In this document: in pieces, positions 31,552 through 42,816 of the stretch
Numbering within the stretch: the stretch's first letter is position 1
How the letters are laid out: each line of letters opens with the position of its first letter
NCBI RefSeq assembly: GCF_001598695.1
Contig: NZ_BCZK01000017.1
Coordinates: 1-64,000 of the forward strand
Direction of reading: 5' to 3'
DNA from: Klebsiella oxytoca NBRC 105695
GTDB taxonomy: Bacteria > Pseudomonadota > Gammaproteobacteria > Enterobacterales > Enterobacteriaceae
Length of the DNA stretch: 64,000 nucleotides
The notes under the pieces: model-generated
Told to the model about the DNA's origin: nothing
Databases searched by the model: none
What the model saw: the letters and a program-made list of their open reading frames with translations, nothing else
Program-made: the position numbers and the translations under genes

Positions 31552-31869
31552 ATGGCTGAATGGAGCGGCGAATATATCAGCCCATACGCTGAGCACGGTA
31601 AGAAGAGTGAACAAGTAAAAAAAATTACGGTTTCCATTCCTCTGAAGGTGTTAAAAATCCTCACCGATGAACGCACGCGTCGTCAGGTGAACAACCTGCG
31701 TCACGCGACTAACAGCGAACTGCTGTGCGAAGCGTTCCTGCATGCCTTTACCGGTCAACCGTTGCCTAACGATGAAGACCTGCGTAAAGAGCGCAGCGAT
31801 GAAATCCCGGAAGCGGCAAAAGAGATTATGCGCGAACTGGGCATCGACCCGGATACGTGGGAATACTAA
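31552..31869 (+). CDS. metJ: methionine repressor MetJ
   Basis: Ribbon-helix-helix repressor that binds tandem met boxes with S-adenosylmethionine as corepressor. The 105 residues match E. coli MetJ almost exactly, including the DNA-binding strand [15 protein letters not shown] and the following helices. Operators for it are seen at 23356-23387, 31348-31379 and possibly 3013-3028 in this window. Confidence 0.98.
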
Positions 31870-31877
31870 AATCACTC

Positions 31878-31913
31878 AGGGCGGCGGGGCAAACCAGCCG
31901 CTCTTTTTAGTTG
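31878..31913 (+). terminator. metJ terminator
   Basis: GCGGC and GCCGC arms around a long loop just after metJ, followed by TCTTTTTAG. The stem is short, so leakage into yiiX is possible. Confidence 0.55.
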
Positions 31914-31933
31914 GATAACAAGGATGTTATGCC

Positions 31934-32323
31934 ATGAAATACTGCGTACTGGCGCTGAGCCTGGCGTCGGCCTTTCCGGCGCACGCCTGGGTGCCGCAAA
32001 CCGGCGATATCGTTTTTCAAATCTCCCGCTCATCGCAAAGCAAAGCCATTCAGCTGGCGACCCATTCCGCTTACAGCCACACCGGTATGGTGGTGATCCG
32101 TAATAAAAAACCTTACGTCTTTGAAGCCATCGGGCCCGTGGTTTACACGCCGCTGCAAAAGCTGAGCGAGTTCGACCTCAGATCCCCGCTCGTTCGTACC
32201 AGACTCAGAGAGCGTTACGGTCAGGCGATCCCGATGGACGAAACCGTCATCTCGCCGCAGGCGCTATTTGACGCGCCGCAGCTGGAAACCGTTGAAAAAA
32301 ACTGGCCTCTGTTCCCGAGGTAA
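31934..32323 (+). pseudogene. yiiX: YiiX-family hydrolase with internal in-frame deletion
   Basis: YiiX is an exported NlpC/P60-like (papain-like) hydrolase of about 202 residues in E. coli. This copy has 129: signal peptide (1-18), the conserved N-terminal part with active-site region YSHTGM (His49), then a jump at about residue 75 (YTPLQ to KLSEFDL) to the conserved C-terminus (ISPQALFDAPQL ... WPLFPR). About 73 residues are missing, including the segment with the catalytic cysteine (YCSEVV in E. coli). The frame is kept, so a protein may be made but should lack catalysis. The downstream lipoprotein gene is closely coupled. Confidence 0.8.
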
Positions 32324-32329
32324 TTGATC

Positions 32330-32995
32330 GTGAAAAATCTGCTTGTTGCCTGGATAGTCTTCCTGCTTTACGGCTGCGCCACCTATCCTCAGGCCATCAA
32401 ACCGACGCCAGAAAAACCGTCGTCCGGGCCAGAAATCTATCTCGTCAATCACGGCTGGCACACCGGGATTATCCTGGCCGCCAATGACGTGAACAAAATT
32501 CTGCCGCAGCTTAACGTACGCTTTCCTCAGCGGGAACAGTGGTATGAAATCGGCTGGGGCGATAAAGGTTTTTATCAATCGCAGGAGATAACCACCCGAC
32601 TTACGCTGCAGGCTATGTTCTGGTCATCCGGCGCGGTAATGCACGTAGTCGCCTTTTCAGGAGCGCCCGAAAGCTATTTTTCCGCAAGCGCAATGACGGC
32701 ATTAATCCTTACCCCGGGCCAGAATAGCAGCCTGCTGCGCTACATCGGTCGCAGCTTTGCCCGTAATGAACGAGGGGAGCTGATACCGTTGAAAAAAGGG
32801 ATCTACGGCGACAGCCAGTTTTACGCAGCAAACGGCCGCTACGGGATATTTAATACCTGTAATAAATGGACGGCAAAGGGACTGGAAAGCGCGGGAATGA
32901 CCATGAACACTTCGTTAAAACTGACGGCGGGAAGCGTGATGAAGGCGGTAGAAGAGAATAAAGGCTGCCTGAATCGATACTGCTATCCTCTGTAA
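32330..32995 (+). CDS. DUF2459 lipoprotein
   Basis: Predicted lipoprotein of 221 residues: the N-terminus KNLLVAWIVFLLYGC ends in a lipobox (LYGC, Cys about 17). The mature part has the DUF2459 pattern NHGWHTGI, WYEIGWGDKGFY and FNTCNKWTAKGL, with conserved His and Cys that could form a papain-like active site. The function of the family is unknown. A GTG start at 32330 is preferred (AGG upstream); TTG at 32324 is possible. It begins 6 bases after yiiX, so translation is likely coupled. Both genes are probably envelope proteins of the same broad fold group; that is inference. Confidence 0.75.
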   Translation: MKNLLVAWIVFLLYGCATYPQAIKPTPEKPSSGPEIYLVNHGWHTGIILAANDVNKILPQLNVRFPQREQWYEIGWGDKGFYQSQEITTRLTLQAMFWSSGAVMHVVAFSGAPESYFSASAMTALILTPGQNSSLLRYIGRSFARNERGELIPLKKGIYGDSQFYAANGRYGIFNTCNKWTAKGLESAGMTMNTSLKLTAGSVMKAVEENKGCLNRYCYPL

Positions 32996-33007
32996 AGCAG
33001 AGACAAA

Positions 33008-33031
33008 AAAGCCGCCCTGAGGCGGCTTCTT
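33008..33031. terminator. bidirectional terminator of DUF2459 gene and rpmE
   Basis: AAGCCGCC-CTGA-GGCGGCTT stem flanked by AAAAAA on the left (T-tract for rpmE on the minus strand) and TTCTTC on the right. Confidence 0.8.
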
Positions 33032-33038
33032 CAGCAAA

Positions 33039-33263
<225 letters not shown>

Positions 33264-33484
33264 TCAGTTAAGGCCGCGTCGCTCTTCCAGCCCTAACGCC
33301 AGACACCACGCGATGTTAATAATTCCCGGAGCGATTACACTACCGGGTAATAGATTTTGATGCTACACGAAGCACATCAAAGGCGGCGAATCATACAGAA
33401 TTTGACCAGCATATGCAAACTGATCCGCGAGCCCTTATCACAATGTGTATACTAACCCGCCAGATTTCAAGTCAGGAAGATTAA

Positions 33485-35680
<2,196 letters not shown>

Positions 35681-35830
35681 GGCTTCTGTTGCGAGGCGGA
35701 TCGAAAAATTCAACCACCATCACGTTTTTCATGAAAATTCTGTAACTCTCTGGATGTACTATCTGTTAAAAATGTGGCTGATGTCAGAACGCCAGGGATG
35801 TGTCTGCGCAAGCCAGCGAGGAGAAAACAG

Positions 35831-36859
35831 GTGAAGCCCAAAAAACAGATCGTTGCCGCCACCATGAAAGACGTCGCCCAGAAGGCAAACGTCTCTACGG
35901 CAACCGTATCCCGAGCGTTAATGAACCCGGATAAGGTTTCGCAGAGCACGCGCAACCGGGTTGAACAGGCCGCGCTTGAAGTCGGCTATTTACCGCAATC
36001 GCTCGGGCGCAACATGAAACGCAACGAGTCGCGCACCATTCTGGTGATAGTGCCGGATATCTGCGATCCCTTCTTTAGCGAGATTATTCGCGGCATTGAA
36101 GTCACCGCGGCGGAGCAAGAGTATCTGGTACTGATTGGCGATTGCGCCCATCAGAATCGTCAGGAAAAGACCTTTATTGACCTGATTATTACCAAGCAGA
36201 TCGACGGCATGCTGCTGCTGGGCTCTCGTCTGCCCTTCGATGCGGGCGTAGAAGAACAGCGCAACCTGCCGCCGATGGTCATGGCCAATGAATTCGCTCC
36301 CGAGCTGGAACTGCCGACGGTGCATATCGACAACCTCACCGCCGCGTTCAACGCCGTTAACTATCTGCACGAACTGGGGCATCGCCGCATTGGCTGTATC
36401 GCCGGTCCGGAAGAGATGCCGTTATGCCATTACCGCCTGCAGGGCTATGTCCAGGCGCTACGCCGGAGCGGAATAACCGTCGATCCGCACTATATCGCCC
36501 GCGGTAATTTTACCTATGAAGCCGGCGCCAACGCCCTGGAGCAGTTGCTGACGCTCCCGGAACCACCGACGGCGATTTTCTGCCATAGCGATATCATGGC
36601 GCTGGGCGCATTATCGCTGGCGAAGCGTCGCGGCCTGAAAGTTCCTGAAGATCTGTCTATTATTGGTTTTGATAACATCTCTTTGTCTGAATTTTGCGAT
36701 CCGCCATTGACGACGGTCTCGCAACCACGTTTTGATATTGGCCGCGAAGCGATGCTACTTTTACTGGATCAACTGCACGGCCACAGCGTCAGCAGCGGGT
36801 CACGATTGCTCGACTGCGAGCTTATCGTTCGCGGCAGTACGCGCAAAATCCGAACATAA
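35831..36859 (+). CDS. cytR: LacI-family repressor CytR
   Basis: Repressor of nucleoside uptake and catabolism genes, acting with CRP; cytidine is the inducer in E. coli. The product is 342 residues from a GTG start (E. coli 341) behind GAGGAGA; the codons upstream of it are not conserved. The LacI helix-turn-helix (MKDVAQKANVSTATVSRALMNP) is followed by the hinge and a periplasmic-binding-protein-like core (FFSEIIRGIEV, ILVIVPDICDP). It lies between priA and ftsN as in E. coli. Confidence 0.97.
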   Translation: MKPKKQIVAATMKDVAQKANVSTATVSRALMNPDKVSQSTRNRVEQAALEVGYLPQSLGRNMKRNESRTILVIVPDICDPFFSEIIRGIEVTAAEQEYLVLIGDCAHQNRQEKTFIDLIITKQIDGMLLLGSRLPFDAGVEEQRNLPPMVMANEFAPELELPTVHIDNLTAAFNAVNYLHELGHRRIGCIAGPEEMPLCHYRLQGYVQALRRSGITVDPHYIARGNFTYEAGANALEQLLTLPEPPTAIFCHSDIMALGALSLAKRRGLKVPEDLSIIGFDNISLSEFCDPPLTTVSQPRFDIGREAMLLLLDQLHGHSVSSGSRLLDCELIVRGSTRKIRT

Positions 36860-36950
36860 TCTTCAGGCTTTCGGGCCTGCTCTTCTGGTCAAAGGCCCGC
36901 CGCTTAAGTAACATGGCGGGCTGAAAAACGAATAAGACAGCGAAACGATA

Positions 36951-37916
36951 GTGGCACAACGAGATTATGTACGCCGCAGCCAACCGGCTTCTTCGCGGCG
37001 CAAAAAGAGCAACTCCCGAAGCTCAAGGAACAAGCAAGGCGGCCTTTCGGCGGTTTCACCTGCTATGGTGGCGATCGCCGCGGCGGTGCTGGTGGCCTTT
37101 ATCGGTGGACTGTACTTCATCACGCACCACAAGAAAGAAGAAGCTGAAGCGCTGCAGAATCGCCAGGCGGCGGGCAATGGCTTGCCGCCGAAACCCGAAG
37201 AACGCTGGCGCTATATTAAAGAGCTGGAGAGTCGCCAGCCCGGCGTCCGCGCGCCTACGGAACCCACGGCAGGCGGTGAAGTCATGAAACCGGAGCAGCT
37301 GACGGACGAGCAGCGCCAGCTGTTAGCGCAAATGCAGGCCGATATGCGTCAGCAGCCTACGCAGCTGACCGAGGTGCCGTGGAATGAACAAACCCCGGCG
37401 CAGCGCCAGCAAACCCTACAGCGTCAGCGTTTAGCGCAACAGCAGGTGCAGCAACAGCAGTTAGCGCAGGCCCAGACGCAGGTACAGCAACCGCGTACGC
37501 AGCCTCGGGCCGTCGAGCAGGCCAAACCGGTACAGCAGCCGAAGCAAACGGCATCGAATCAGCAGCCGTATCAGGATCTGCTGCAAACGCCGGCGCATAC
37601 CAGCACCGCCCAGCCAAAAACGCAGGCCGCCGCGCCGGTAACCCGCGTTGAAGAAGCGCCTAAAACCGCTACCGCGGAGAAAAAAGACGATCGCAGCTGG
37701 ATGATCCAGTGCGGGTCCTTTAAAGGCGCAGAGCAGGCGGAGACCGTTCGCGCGCAGCTGGCGTTTGAAGGCTTCGCCTCGCATATCACCACCAATAACG
37801 GCTGGAACCGCGTAGTGATTGGGCCGCTGAAGGGCAAAGAAAACGCCAGCAATATGATTGAACGGCTGAAGATGGCCGGACACGCAAACTGCATTCGTCT
37901 CGCCGCCAGGGGTTGA
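36951..37916 (+). CDS. ftsN: cell division protein FtsN
   Basis: Bitopic inner-membrane protein that triggers septal peptidoglycan synthesis. The 321 residues (GTG start) show a short basic cytoplasmic tail ([16 protein letters not shown]), one membrane segment at about 35-53, the essential periplasmic helices region ([17 protein letters not shown]), a long Gln-rich linker (about 105-235) and a C-terminal SPOR domain that binds denuded septal glycan ([15 protein letters not shown] onward). The end of the gene contains the -35 of the hslVU heat-shock promoter. Confidence 0.97.
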   Translation: MAQRDYVRRSQPASSRRKKSNSRSSRNKQGGLSAVSPAMVAIAAAVLVAFIGGLYFITHHKKEEAEALQNRQAAGNGLPPKPEERWRYIKELESRQPGVRAPTEPTAGGEVMKPEQLTDEQRQLLAQMQADMRQQPTQLTEVPWNEQTPAQRQQTLQRQRLAQQQVQQQQLAQAQTQVQQPRTQPRAVEQAKPVQQPKQTASNQQPYQDLLQTPAHTSTAQPKTQAAAPVTRVEEAPKTATAEKKDDRSWMIQCGSFKGAEQAETVRAQLAFEGFASHITTNNGWNRVVIGPLKGKENASNMIERLKMAGHANCIRLAARG

Positions 37917-37975
37917 AACCCTTAAAAACCCCCCCATCTATAATTGCATTCTGCCCCGCGTAAACCGCGGGGCCC
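37911..37975 (+). promoter_or_regulatory. sigma-32 promoter and leader stem-loop of hslVU
   Basis: TTGAAA (37913-37918), a 13-base spacer and CCCCATCTA (37932-37940) match the heat-shock consensus CTTGAAA-CCCCATNT. The -35 overlaps the ftsN stop codon. Downstream, GCCCCGCG/CGCGGGGC (37953-37973) makes a stable 5'-leader hairpin; a similar one stabilises hslVU mRNA in E. coli. Confidence 0.9.
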
Positions 37976-38007
37976 CTATTCCGCTTTTGCAACCAAGGGG
38001 TCTGCTC

Positions 38008-38538
38008 GTGACTACAATTGTAAGTGTTCGCCGTAATGGCCATGTCGTTATTGCCGGTGATGGCCAGGCTACGCTGGGCAACACCGTAATGAAAGGCAAC
38101 GTGAAAAAAGTGCGCCGCCTGTACAACGACAAAGTGATCGCCGGCTTTGCGGGCGGCACCGCTGACGCCTTCACGCTGTTCGAACTGTTTGAACGTAAGC
38201 TGGAAATGCATCAGGGCCATCTGGTGAAAGCCGCCGTTGAGCTGGCGAAAGACTGGCGTACCGACCGCATGCTGCGCAAGCTGGAAGCCTTGCTGGCCGT
38301 GGCTGACGAAAACGCATCCCTCATCATCACCGGTAACGGTGACGTGGTGCAGCCAGAAAATGATTTGATTGCTATCGGCTCCGGCGGTCCTTACGCCCAG
38401 GCCGCGGCTCGCGCCCTGCTGGAAAATACCGATATGGGCGCACGCGATATCGCAGAGAAAGCGTTGAATATTGCAGGTGATATCTGCATTTATACCAACC
38501 ACTTCCATACCATCGAAGAATTACCGTCTAAAGCGTAA
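38008..38538 (+). CDS. hslV: HslV protease subunit
   Basis: Proteasome-like peptidase of the HslUV complex. The 176-residue protein begins at GTG (38008), giving Met-Thr-Thr-Ile; removal of Met exposes the catalytic N-terminal threonine. Length and sequence ([29 protein letters not shown]) match E. coli. A TTG-led extension upstream would bury the nucleophile and is rejected. hslU follows after 9 bases. Confidence 0.98.
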   Translation: MTTIVSVRRNGHVVIAGDGQATLGNTVMKGNVKKVRRLYNDKVIAGFAGGTADAFTLFELFERKLEMHQGHLVKAAVELAKDWRTDRMLRKLEALLAVADENASLIITGNGDVVQPENDLIAIGSGGPYAQAAARALLENTDMGARDIAEKALNIAGDICIYTNHFHTIEELPSKA

Positions 38539-38547
38539 GGATCTCCC

Positions 38548-39882
38548 ATGTCTGAAATGACCCCACGCGAAATTGTCAGCGAACTGGACAAACACATTAT
38601 CGGCCAGGACGCAGCCAAGCGCTCCGTCGCCATCGCTCTGCGTAACCGCTGGCGTCGTATGCAGCTCAACGAAGAGCTGCGTCACGAAGTCACGCCAAAA
38701 AACATTCTGATGATCGGTCCGACCGGCGTCGGTAAAACAGAAATCGCCCGTCGTCTGGCAAAGCTCGCCAACGCGCCGTTCATCAAGGTGGAAGCCACTA
38801 AATTCACCGAAGTGGGCTATGTTGGTAAGGAAGTGGACTCGATTATCCGCGATCTGACCGATGCGGCGATCAAAATGGTACGCATGCAGTCCATCGATAA
38901 AAACCGCTACCGTGCCGAAGAGCTGGCGGAAGAGCGCATCCTCGACGTGCTGATTCCACCAGCGAAAAACAACTGGGGCCAGGCTGAACAGCCTCAGGAA
39001 CCCTCCGCCGCGCGCCAGTCTTTCCGTAAAAAACTGCGCGAAGGGCAGCTCGACGACAAAGAGATTGAGATCGACCTCGCCGCCGCGCCGATGGGCGTAG
39101 AAATCATGTCCCCTCCGGGCATGGAAGAGATGACCAGCCAGCTGCAGTCGATGTTCCAGAACCTGGGCGGACAGAAGCAAAAGCCGCGTAAGCTGAAAAT
39201 CAAAGACGCGATGAAGCTGCTGATTGAAGAAGAAGCGGCTAAGCTGGTCAATCCGGAAGAGCTGAAGCAGGATGCCATCGACGCCGTTGAACAGCACGGT
39301 ATCGTGTTTATCGATGAGATCGACAAAATCTGTAAGCGCGGCGGCAACTCGTCCGGTCCTGATGTCTCTCGTGAAGGCGTACAGCGCGATCTGCTGCCGC
39401 TGGTTGAAGGCTGCACCGTTTCCACCAAGCACGGCATGGTGAAAACCGATCACATCCTGTTTATCGCCTCCGGCGCGTTCCAGGTAGCCAGCCCATCCGA
39501 CCTGATTCCTGAACTACAGGGTCGTCTGCCGATTCGCGTTGAGCTGAAAGCGCTGACCACCCACGACTTCGAACGTATTCTGACCGAGCCGAACGCGTCC
39601 ATCACCGTACAGTATAAAGCGCTGATGGCCACCGAAGGCGTCAATATTGAATTCACGGATGACGGCATCAAGCGTATCGCGCAGGCTGCCTGGCAGGTCA
39701 ACGAAACCACCGAGAACATCGGCGCGCGTCGCCTGCATACCGTCCTGGAGCGTCTGATCGAAGATATCTCCTACGATGCCAGCGAAATGAATGGCCAAAC
39801 CGTCACCATTGATGCGGAATATGTCGGTAAGCATCTGGATGTTCTGGTGGCAGATGAAGATCTGAGTCGTTTTATCTTATAA
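38548..39882 (+). CDS. hslU: HslU unfoldase ATPase subunit
   Basis: AAA+ ATPase that unfolds substrates for HslV. The 444 residues (E. coli 443) show Walker [13 protein letters not shown], Walker [11 protein letters not shown], the inserted I domain (about 110-240), the pore loop GYVGKEV and the C-terminal HslV-activating tail ending RFIL. Operon hslVU under the sigma-32 promoter. Its terminator is interrupted by an ERIC-like element. Confidence 0.98.
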   Translation: MSEMTPREIVSELDKHIIGQDAAKRSVAIALRNRWRRMQLNEELRHEVTPKNILMIGPTGVGKTEIARRLAKLANAPFIKVEATKFTEVGYVGKEVDSIIRDLTDAAIKMVRMQSIDKNRYRAEELAEERILDVLIPPAKNNWGQAEQPQEPSAARQSFRKKLREGQLDDKEIEIDLAAAPMGVEIMSPPGMEEMTSQLQSMFQNLGGQKQKPRKLKIKDAMKLLIEEEAAKLVNPEELKQDAIDAVEQHGIVFIDEIDKICKRGGNSSGPDVSREGVQRDLLPLVEGCTVSTKHGMVKTDHILFIASGAFQVASPSDLIPELQGRLPIRVELKALTTHDFERILTEPNASITVQYKALMATEGVNIEFTDDGIKRIAQAAWQVNETTENIGARRLHTVLERLIEDISYDASEMNGQTVTIDAEYVGKHLDVLVADEDLSRFIL

Positions 39883-39911
39883 TCCGGTTCAATATATTTT
39901 CATCACTATAG

Positions 39912-40072
39912 ATGGGGCTATAGATACCCTAAATAATTCGAGTTGTCGCAAGGCGGCCTTTGGCTGAGTGCCCTCATTTTTCCCGGCAGTGTACCTGAGT
40001 ACATGGCTGGGTTGAATGAGCGTAGCCAACGCACCTGCAGCTTGACGTATGAAGGGTAGAGCCCCATTTTTT
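39912..40072 (+). terminator. hslU terminator split by an ERIC insertion
   Basis: ATGGGGCT (39912-39919) and AGCCCCAT (40060-40067) followed by TTTTTA form a perfect 8-bp stem, but they are 140 bases apart because a repeat element lies in the loop. Without the element the loop would be a few bases (ATAG) and this would be an ordinary intrinsic terminator. Confidence 0.75.
39925..40058. repeat. ERIC-like element (IRU)
   Basis: About 134 bases with ends TACCCTAAATAATTCGAG and GCTTGACGTATGAAGGGTA, and the conserved inner piece AGCCAACGCACCTGCAGCTTG, characteristic of enterobacterial repetitive intergenic consensus. The central part (CCCTCATTTTTCCC ... GGGTTGAATGAG) is a diverged palindrome. The terminal bases are consistent with insertion at a TA dinucleotide, as known for ERIC. 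Confidence 0.85.
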
Positions 40073-40086
40073 ATTGGCCGGGACTT

Positions 40087-41013
40087 ATGACCGAACACGC
40101 TATCACTCGCACTCAGGCCTGGCTGGAAAGCCTGCGCCCCAAAACGTTGCCTCTGGCCTTTGCCGCCATTATTGTCGGCTCCGCTCTGGCCTGGCATCAG
40201 GGAAGTTTCGATCCCTGGGTTGCCCTGCTGGCAATCATTACCGCCGGTTTACTGCAAATCCTCTCCAATCTGGCCAATGATTATGGCGACGCGGTAAAAG
40301 GCAGCGATAAGCCCGACCGTATCGGCCCCCTTCGCGGCATGCAGAAAGGGGCAATTACCCAGGCGCAGATGAAACGCGCGTTGATACTCACCGTAGCGCT
40401 GATTTGCCTTTCTGGCCTGGCGCTGCTATTCCTGGCCTGGCAAACCATGGCCGATTTTATCGGTTTTATGGTGCTTGGCGGACTCTCAATCGTTGCTGCA
40501 ATTACCTATACCGTCGGCACCCGTCCTTACGGCTACATCGGCCTTGGCGATATTTCAGTGCTGATTTTCTTCGGCTGGCTGAGCGTCGTGGGAAGCTGGT
40601 ATCTTCAGGCGCACAGCGTGGAAGCGGTCATTTTCTTACCCGCCACGGCCTGCGGTTTGCTGGCGACGGCGGTGCTGAATATTAACAATCTGCGTGATAT
40701 CGACAGCGATCGTGAAAACGGTAAAAACACCCTTGCGGTACGCCTCGGGCCGGTTAACGCTCGTCGCTATCATGCCTGCCTGCTGCTTGGCGCGCTGCTA
40801 TGCCTGGCGCTGTTTAATCTGATCTCACTGCATAATCCGTGGGGCTGGCTGTTCCTGCTGGCCACCCCGCTGCTGGTTAAGCAGGCGCGTTATGTCATGC
40901 GCGAGCGCGATCCGGTCGCCATGCGCCCAATGCTGGAAAGAACCGTAAAAGGCGCCCTGTTAACCAACCTGCTGTTTGTTATCGGGATTATTTGCAGCCG
41001 ACTCGCGGCTTAA
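40087..41013 (+). CDS. menA: 1,4-dihydroxy-2-naphthoate octaprenyltransferase MenA
   Basis: UbiA-family integral membrane prenyltransferase that attaches the octaprenyl tail in menaquinone synthesis. The 308 residues match E. coli MenA. The two Asp-rich motifs are NDYGDAVKGSDKPDR and DIDSDRENGKNT, on cytoplasmic loops between eight or nine membrane segments. The start lies 20 bases after the hslU terminator arm, so the ERIC insertion may influence its expression. Confidence 0.97.
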   Translation: MTEHAITRTQAWLESLRPKTLPLAFAAIIVGSALAWHQGSFDPWVALLAIITAGLLQILSNLANDYGDAVKGSDKPDRIGPLRGMQKGAITQAQMKRALILTVALICLSGLALLFLAWQTMADFIGFMVLGGLSIVAAITYTVGTRPYGYIGLGDISVLIFFGWLSVVGSWYLQAHSVEAVIFLPATACGLLATAVLNINNLRDIDSDRENGKNTLAVRLGPVNARRYHACLLLGALLCLALFNLISLHNPWGWLFLLATPLLVKQARYVMRERDPVAMRPMLERTVKGALLTNLLFVIGIICSRLAA

Positions 41014-41105
41014 CTGACAAATATCAATTAACAATTGATGATTTTGCCAACAGCACGATTCACGAGATATACTGAAAATTCTCGCAGCAACTGAACGTTA
41101 AGCCT

Positions 41106-41591
41106 ATGAAATACGATACTTCCGAGCTTTGTGACATCTACCAGGAAGATGTCAACGTCGTGGAACCTCTGTTCTCCAACTTTGGGGGGCGCTCGTCGTT
41201 TGGTGGACAAATCATCACGGTAAAATGTTTCGAGGATAACGGGTTGCTCTACGATATGCTCGAACAGAACGGTCGTGGCCATGTCCTGTTAGTTGACGGT
41301 GGTGGTTCCGTTCGGCGCGCATTGATTGACGCTGACCTGGCGCGTCTGGCCGTACAAAACGAGTGGGAGGGGCTGGTCGTCTATGGCGCAGTGCGTCAGG
41401 TTGACGATCTGGAAGATCTGGATATCGGTATCCAGGCGCTGGCCGCCATTCCCGTTGGCGCCGCAGGGGAAGGCATCGGCGAAAGCGACGTTCGCGTCAA
41501 CTTCGGCGGCGTCACCTTCTTTTCCGGCGACCATCTCTACGCCGATAACACCGGGATCATCCTTTCGGAGGATGCTCTGGATATTGAGTAG
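41106..41591 (+). CDS. rraA: RNase E activity regulator RraA
   Basis: Trimeric protein that binds the C-terminal scaffold of RNase E and inhibits RNA decay. The 161 residues match E. coli RraA ([41 protein letters not shown]). It follows menA after 92 bases. In E. coli zapB and glpFKX come next; here the convergent pfkA follows directly after one shared terminator. Confidence 0.97.
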   Translation: MKYDTSELCDIYQEDVNVVEPLFSNFGGRSSFGGQIITVKCFEDNGLLYDMLEQNGRGHVLLVDGGGSVRRALIDADLARLAVQNEWEGLVVYGAVRQVDDLEDLDIGIQALAAIPVGAAGEGIGESDVRVNFGGVTFFSGDHLYADNTGIILSEDALDIE

Positions 41592-41604
41592 CGTGTCCCG
41601 CCCA

Positions 41605-41640
41605 TAAAAAAGGCCTTCTCTCTGAGAAGGCCTTTTTGTT
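41605..41640. terminator. bidirectional terminator between rraA and pfkA
   Basis: AAAAAAGGCCTTCTC-TCT-GAGAAGGCCTTTTT is a perfect 11-bp stem with T-tracts in both directions. Confidence 0.92.
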
Positions 41641-41651
41641 GGCGTCTGAGC

Positions 41652-42614
41652 TTAGTACAGCTTCTTAGCGCAATCCAGCCAGTCGCTTTTAAACGGACGC
41701 TTCATGTTTTCGATAGCGTCGATGATGTCGTGGTGAACCAGCTTCTCGTTCTGAATACCGACGCAACGGCCGCCGAATCCCTGCAGCAGCAGGTCAATCG
41801 CGTACGCGCCCATGCGGGATGCCAGAATACGGTCATAAGGAACCGGGGAGCCGCCGCGCTGAATGTGGCCCAGTACGGTTGCGCGAGTTTCACGGCCGGT
41901 CTCTTTCTCAATATAGTGAGCCAGCTCGTCGACGTCGCACATATGCTCGGTGATCGCCACAATCGCGTGTTTTTTGCCTTTCGCGATACCCGCCTTGATT
42001 TCAGCAACCAGATCGTCGCGAGTGTACTCAACCTCAGGAACCATGATGAATTCGCAGCCGCCGGAGATGGCTGCCGCCAGGGTCAGGTCGCCGCAGTAAC
42101 GGCCCATCACTTCAACAACGGAAATACGCTGGTGAGAGGAAGAAGTATCACGCAGGCGGTCAATAGCCTCAACCACGGTGCTCAGAGCGGTAAAGAAACC
42201 GATGGTGTAGTCGGTGCCTTTAATATCGTTGTCGATGGTGCCCGGCAGACCGATGCAAGGGAAGCCCATCTCAGTCAGGCGTACGGCGCCCATATAAGAA
42301 CCGTCACCGCCGATGACTACCAGCGCATCGAGGCCGCGCTTTCTCATATTTTCAATCGCGACGGCGCGAATATGTTCTTCGCGGAATTCTGGAAAACGCG
42401 CCGAACCCAGGAAGGTGCCGCCGCGGTTGATCATATCGGAAACGCTGTAGCGGTCGAGCTGAACCATGCGATCTTCATACAGGCCGAGGTAACCGTCATA
42501 GATTCCAAAAACTTCCAGACCTTCCGTTAATGCCGCGCGCACAACGCCGCGAATTGCTGCGTTCATGCCCGGGGCATCACCGCCACTTGTCAACACACCG
42601 ATTTTCTTAATCAT
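41652..42614 (-). CDS. pfkA: 6-phosphofructokinase I PfkA
   Basis: ATP-dependent phosphorylation of fructose 6-phosphate in glycolysis. The 320 residues from MIKKIGVL equal E. coli PfkA; the reading frame is open 31 codons further but that part is the leader. The ATP loop GGDGSYMGA, catalytic [10 protein letters not shown] and the allosteric-site residues are conserved. A Cra-like site is upstream. The adjacent gene downstream is rraA, unlike in E. coli. Confidence 0.98.
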   Translation of the reverse strand: MIKKIGVLTSGGDAPGMNAAIRGVVRAALTEGLEVFGIYDGYLGLYEDRMVQLDRYSVSDMINRGGTFLGSARFPEFREEHIRAVAIENMRKRGLDALVVIGGDGSYMGAVRLTEMGFPCIGLPGTIDNDIKGTDYTIGFFTALSTVVEAIDRLRDTSSSHQRISVVEVMGRYCGDLTLAAAISGGCEFIMVPEVEYTRDDLVAEIKAGIAKGKKHAIVAITEHMCDVDELAHYIEKETGRETRATVLGHIQRGGSPVPYDRILASRMGAYAIDLLLQGFGGRCVGIQNEKLVHHDIIDAIENMKRPFKSDWLDCAKKLY

Positions 42615-42716
42615 GACTACCTCTGAACTTAGGAAGCAAAAAATAATCCTGTTGCCTGAAGCGCCCCTCACCAGGAGTGCACAACGATAATTGCAATAGT
42701 ATATCAAACGCTTCTG

Positions 42717-42731
42717 GCTGAATTGATTCAG
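42717..42731. promoter_or_regulatory. Cra-like operator upstream of pfkA
   Basis: GCTGAATTGATTCAG is a near palindrome close to the Cra (FruR) consensus GCTGAAWCGNTTCA. E. coli pfkA is repressed by Cra. The position is about 100 bases upstream of the start. Confidence 0.65.
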
Positions 42732-42816
42732 GTCAGACCAAATGGCGGTAATTTATACAAATAATGCCGATCCGCCCCACATTTTTACATCGAGTTTACA
42801 GATAACAACTTAAAGA

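Noticed and set aside
35774-35830. longer N-terminus for cytR
   Set aside because: The GTG at 35831 behind GAGGAGA gives the E. coli length and sequence; the upstream codons are not conserved.
38521-39453. 310-codon open frame on the minus strand opposite hslU
   Set aside because: Shadow of hslU with His/Phe-rich low-complexity translation.
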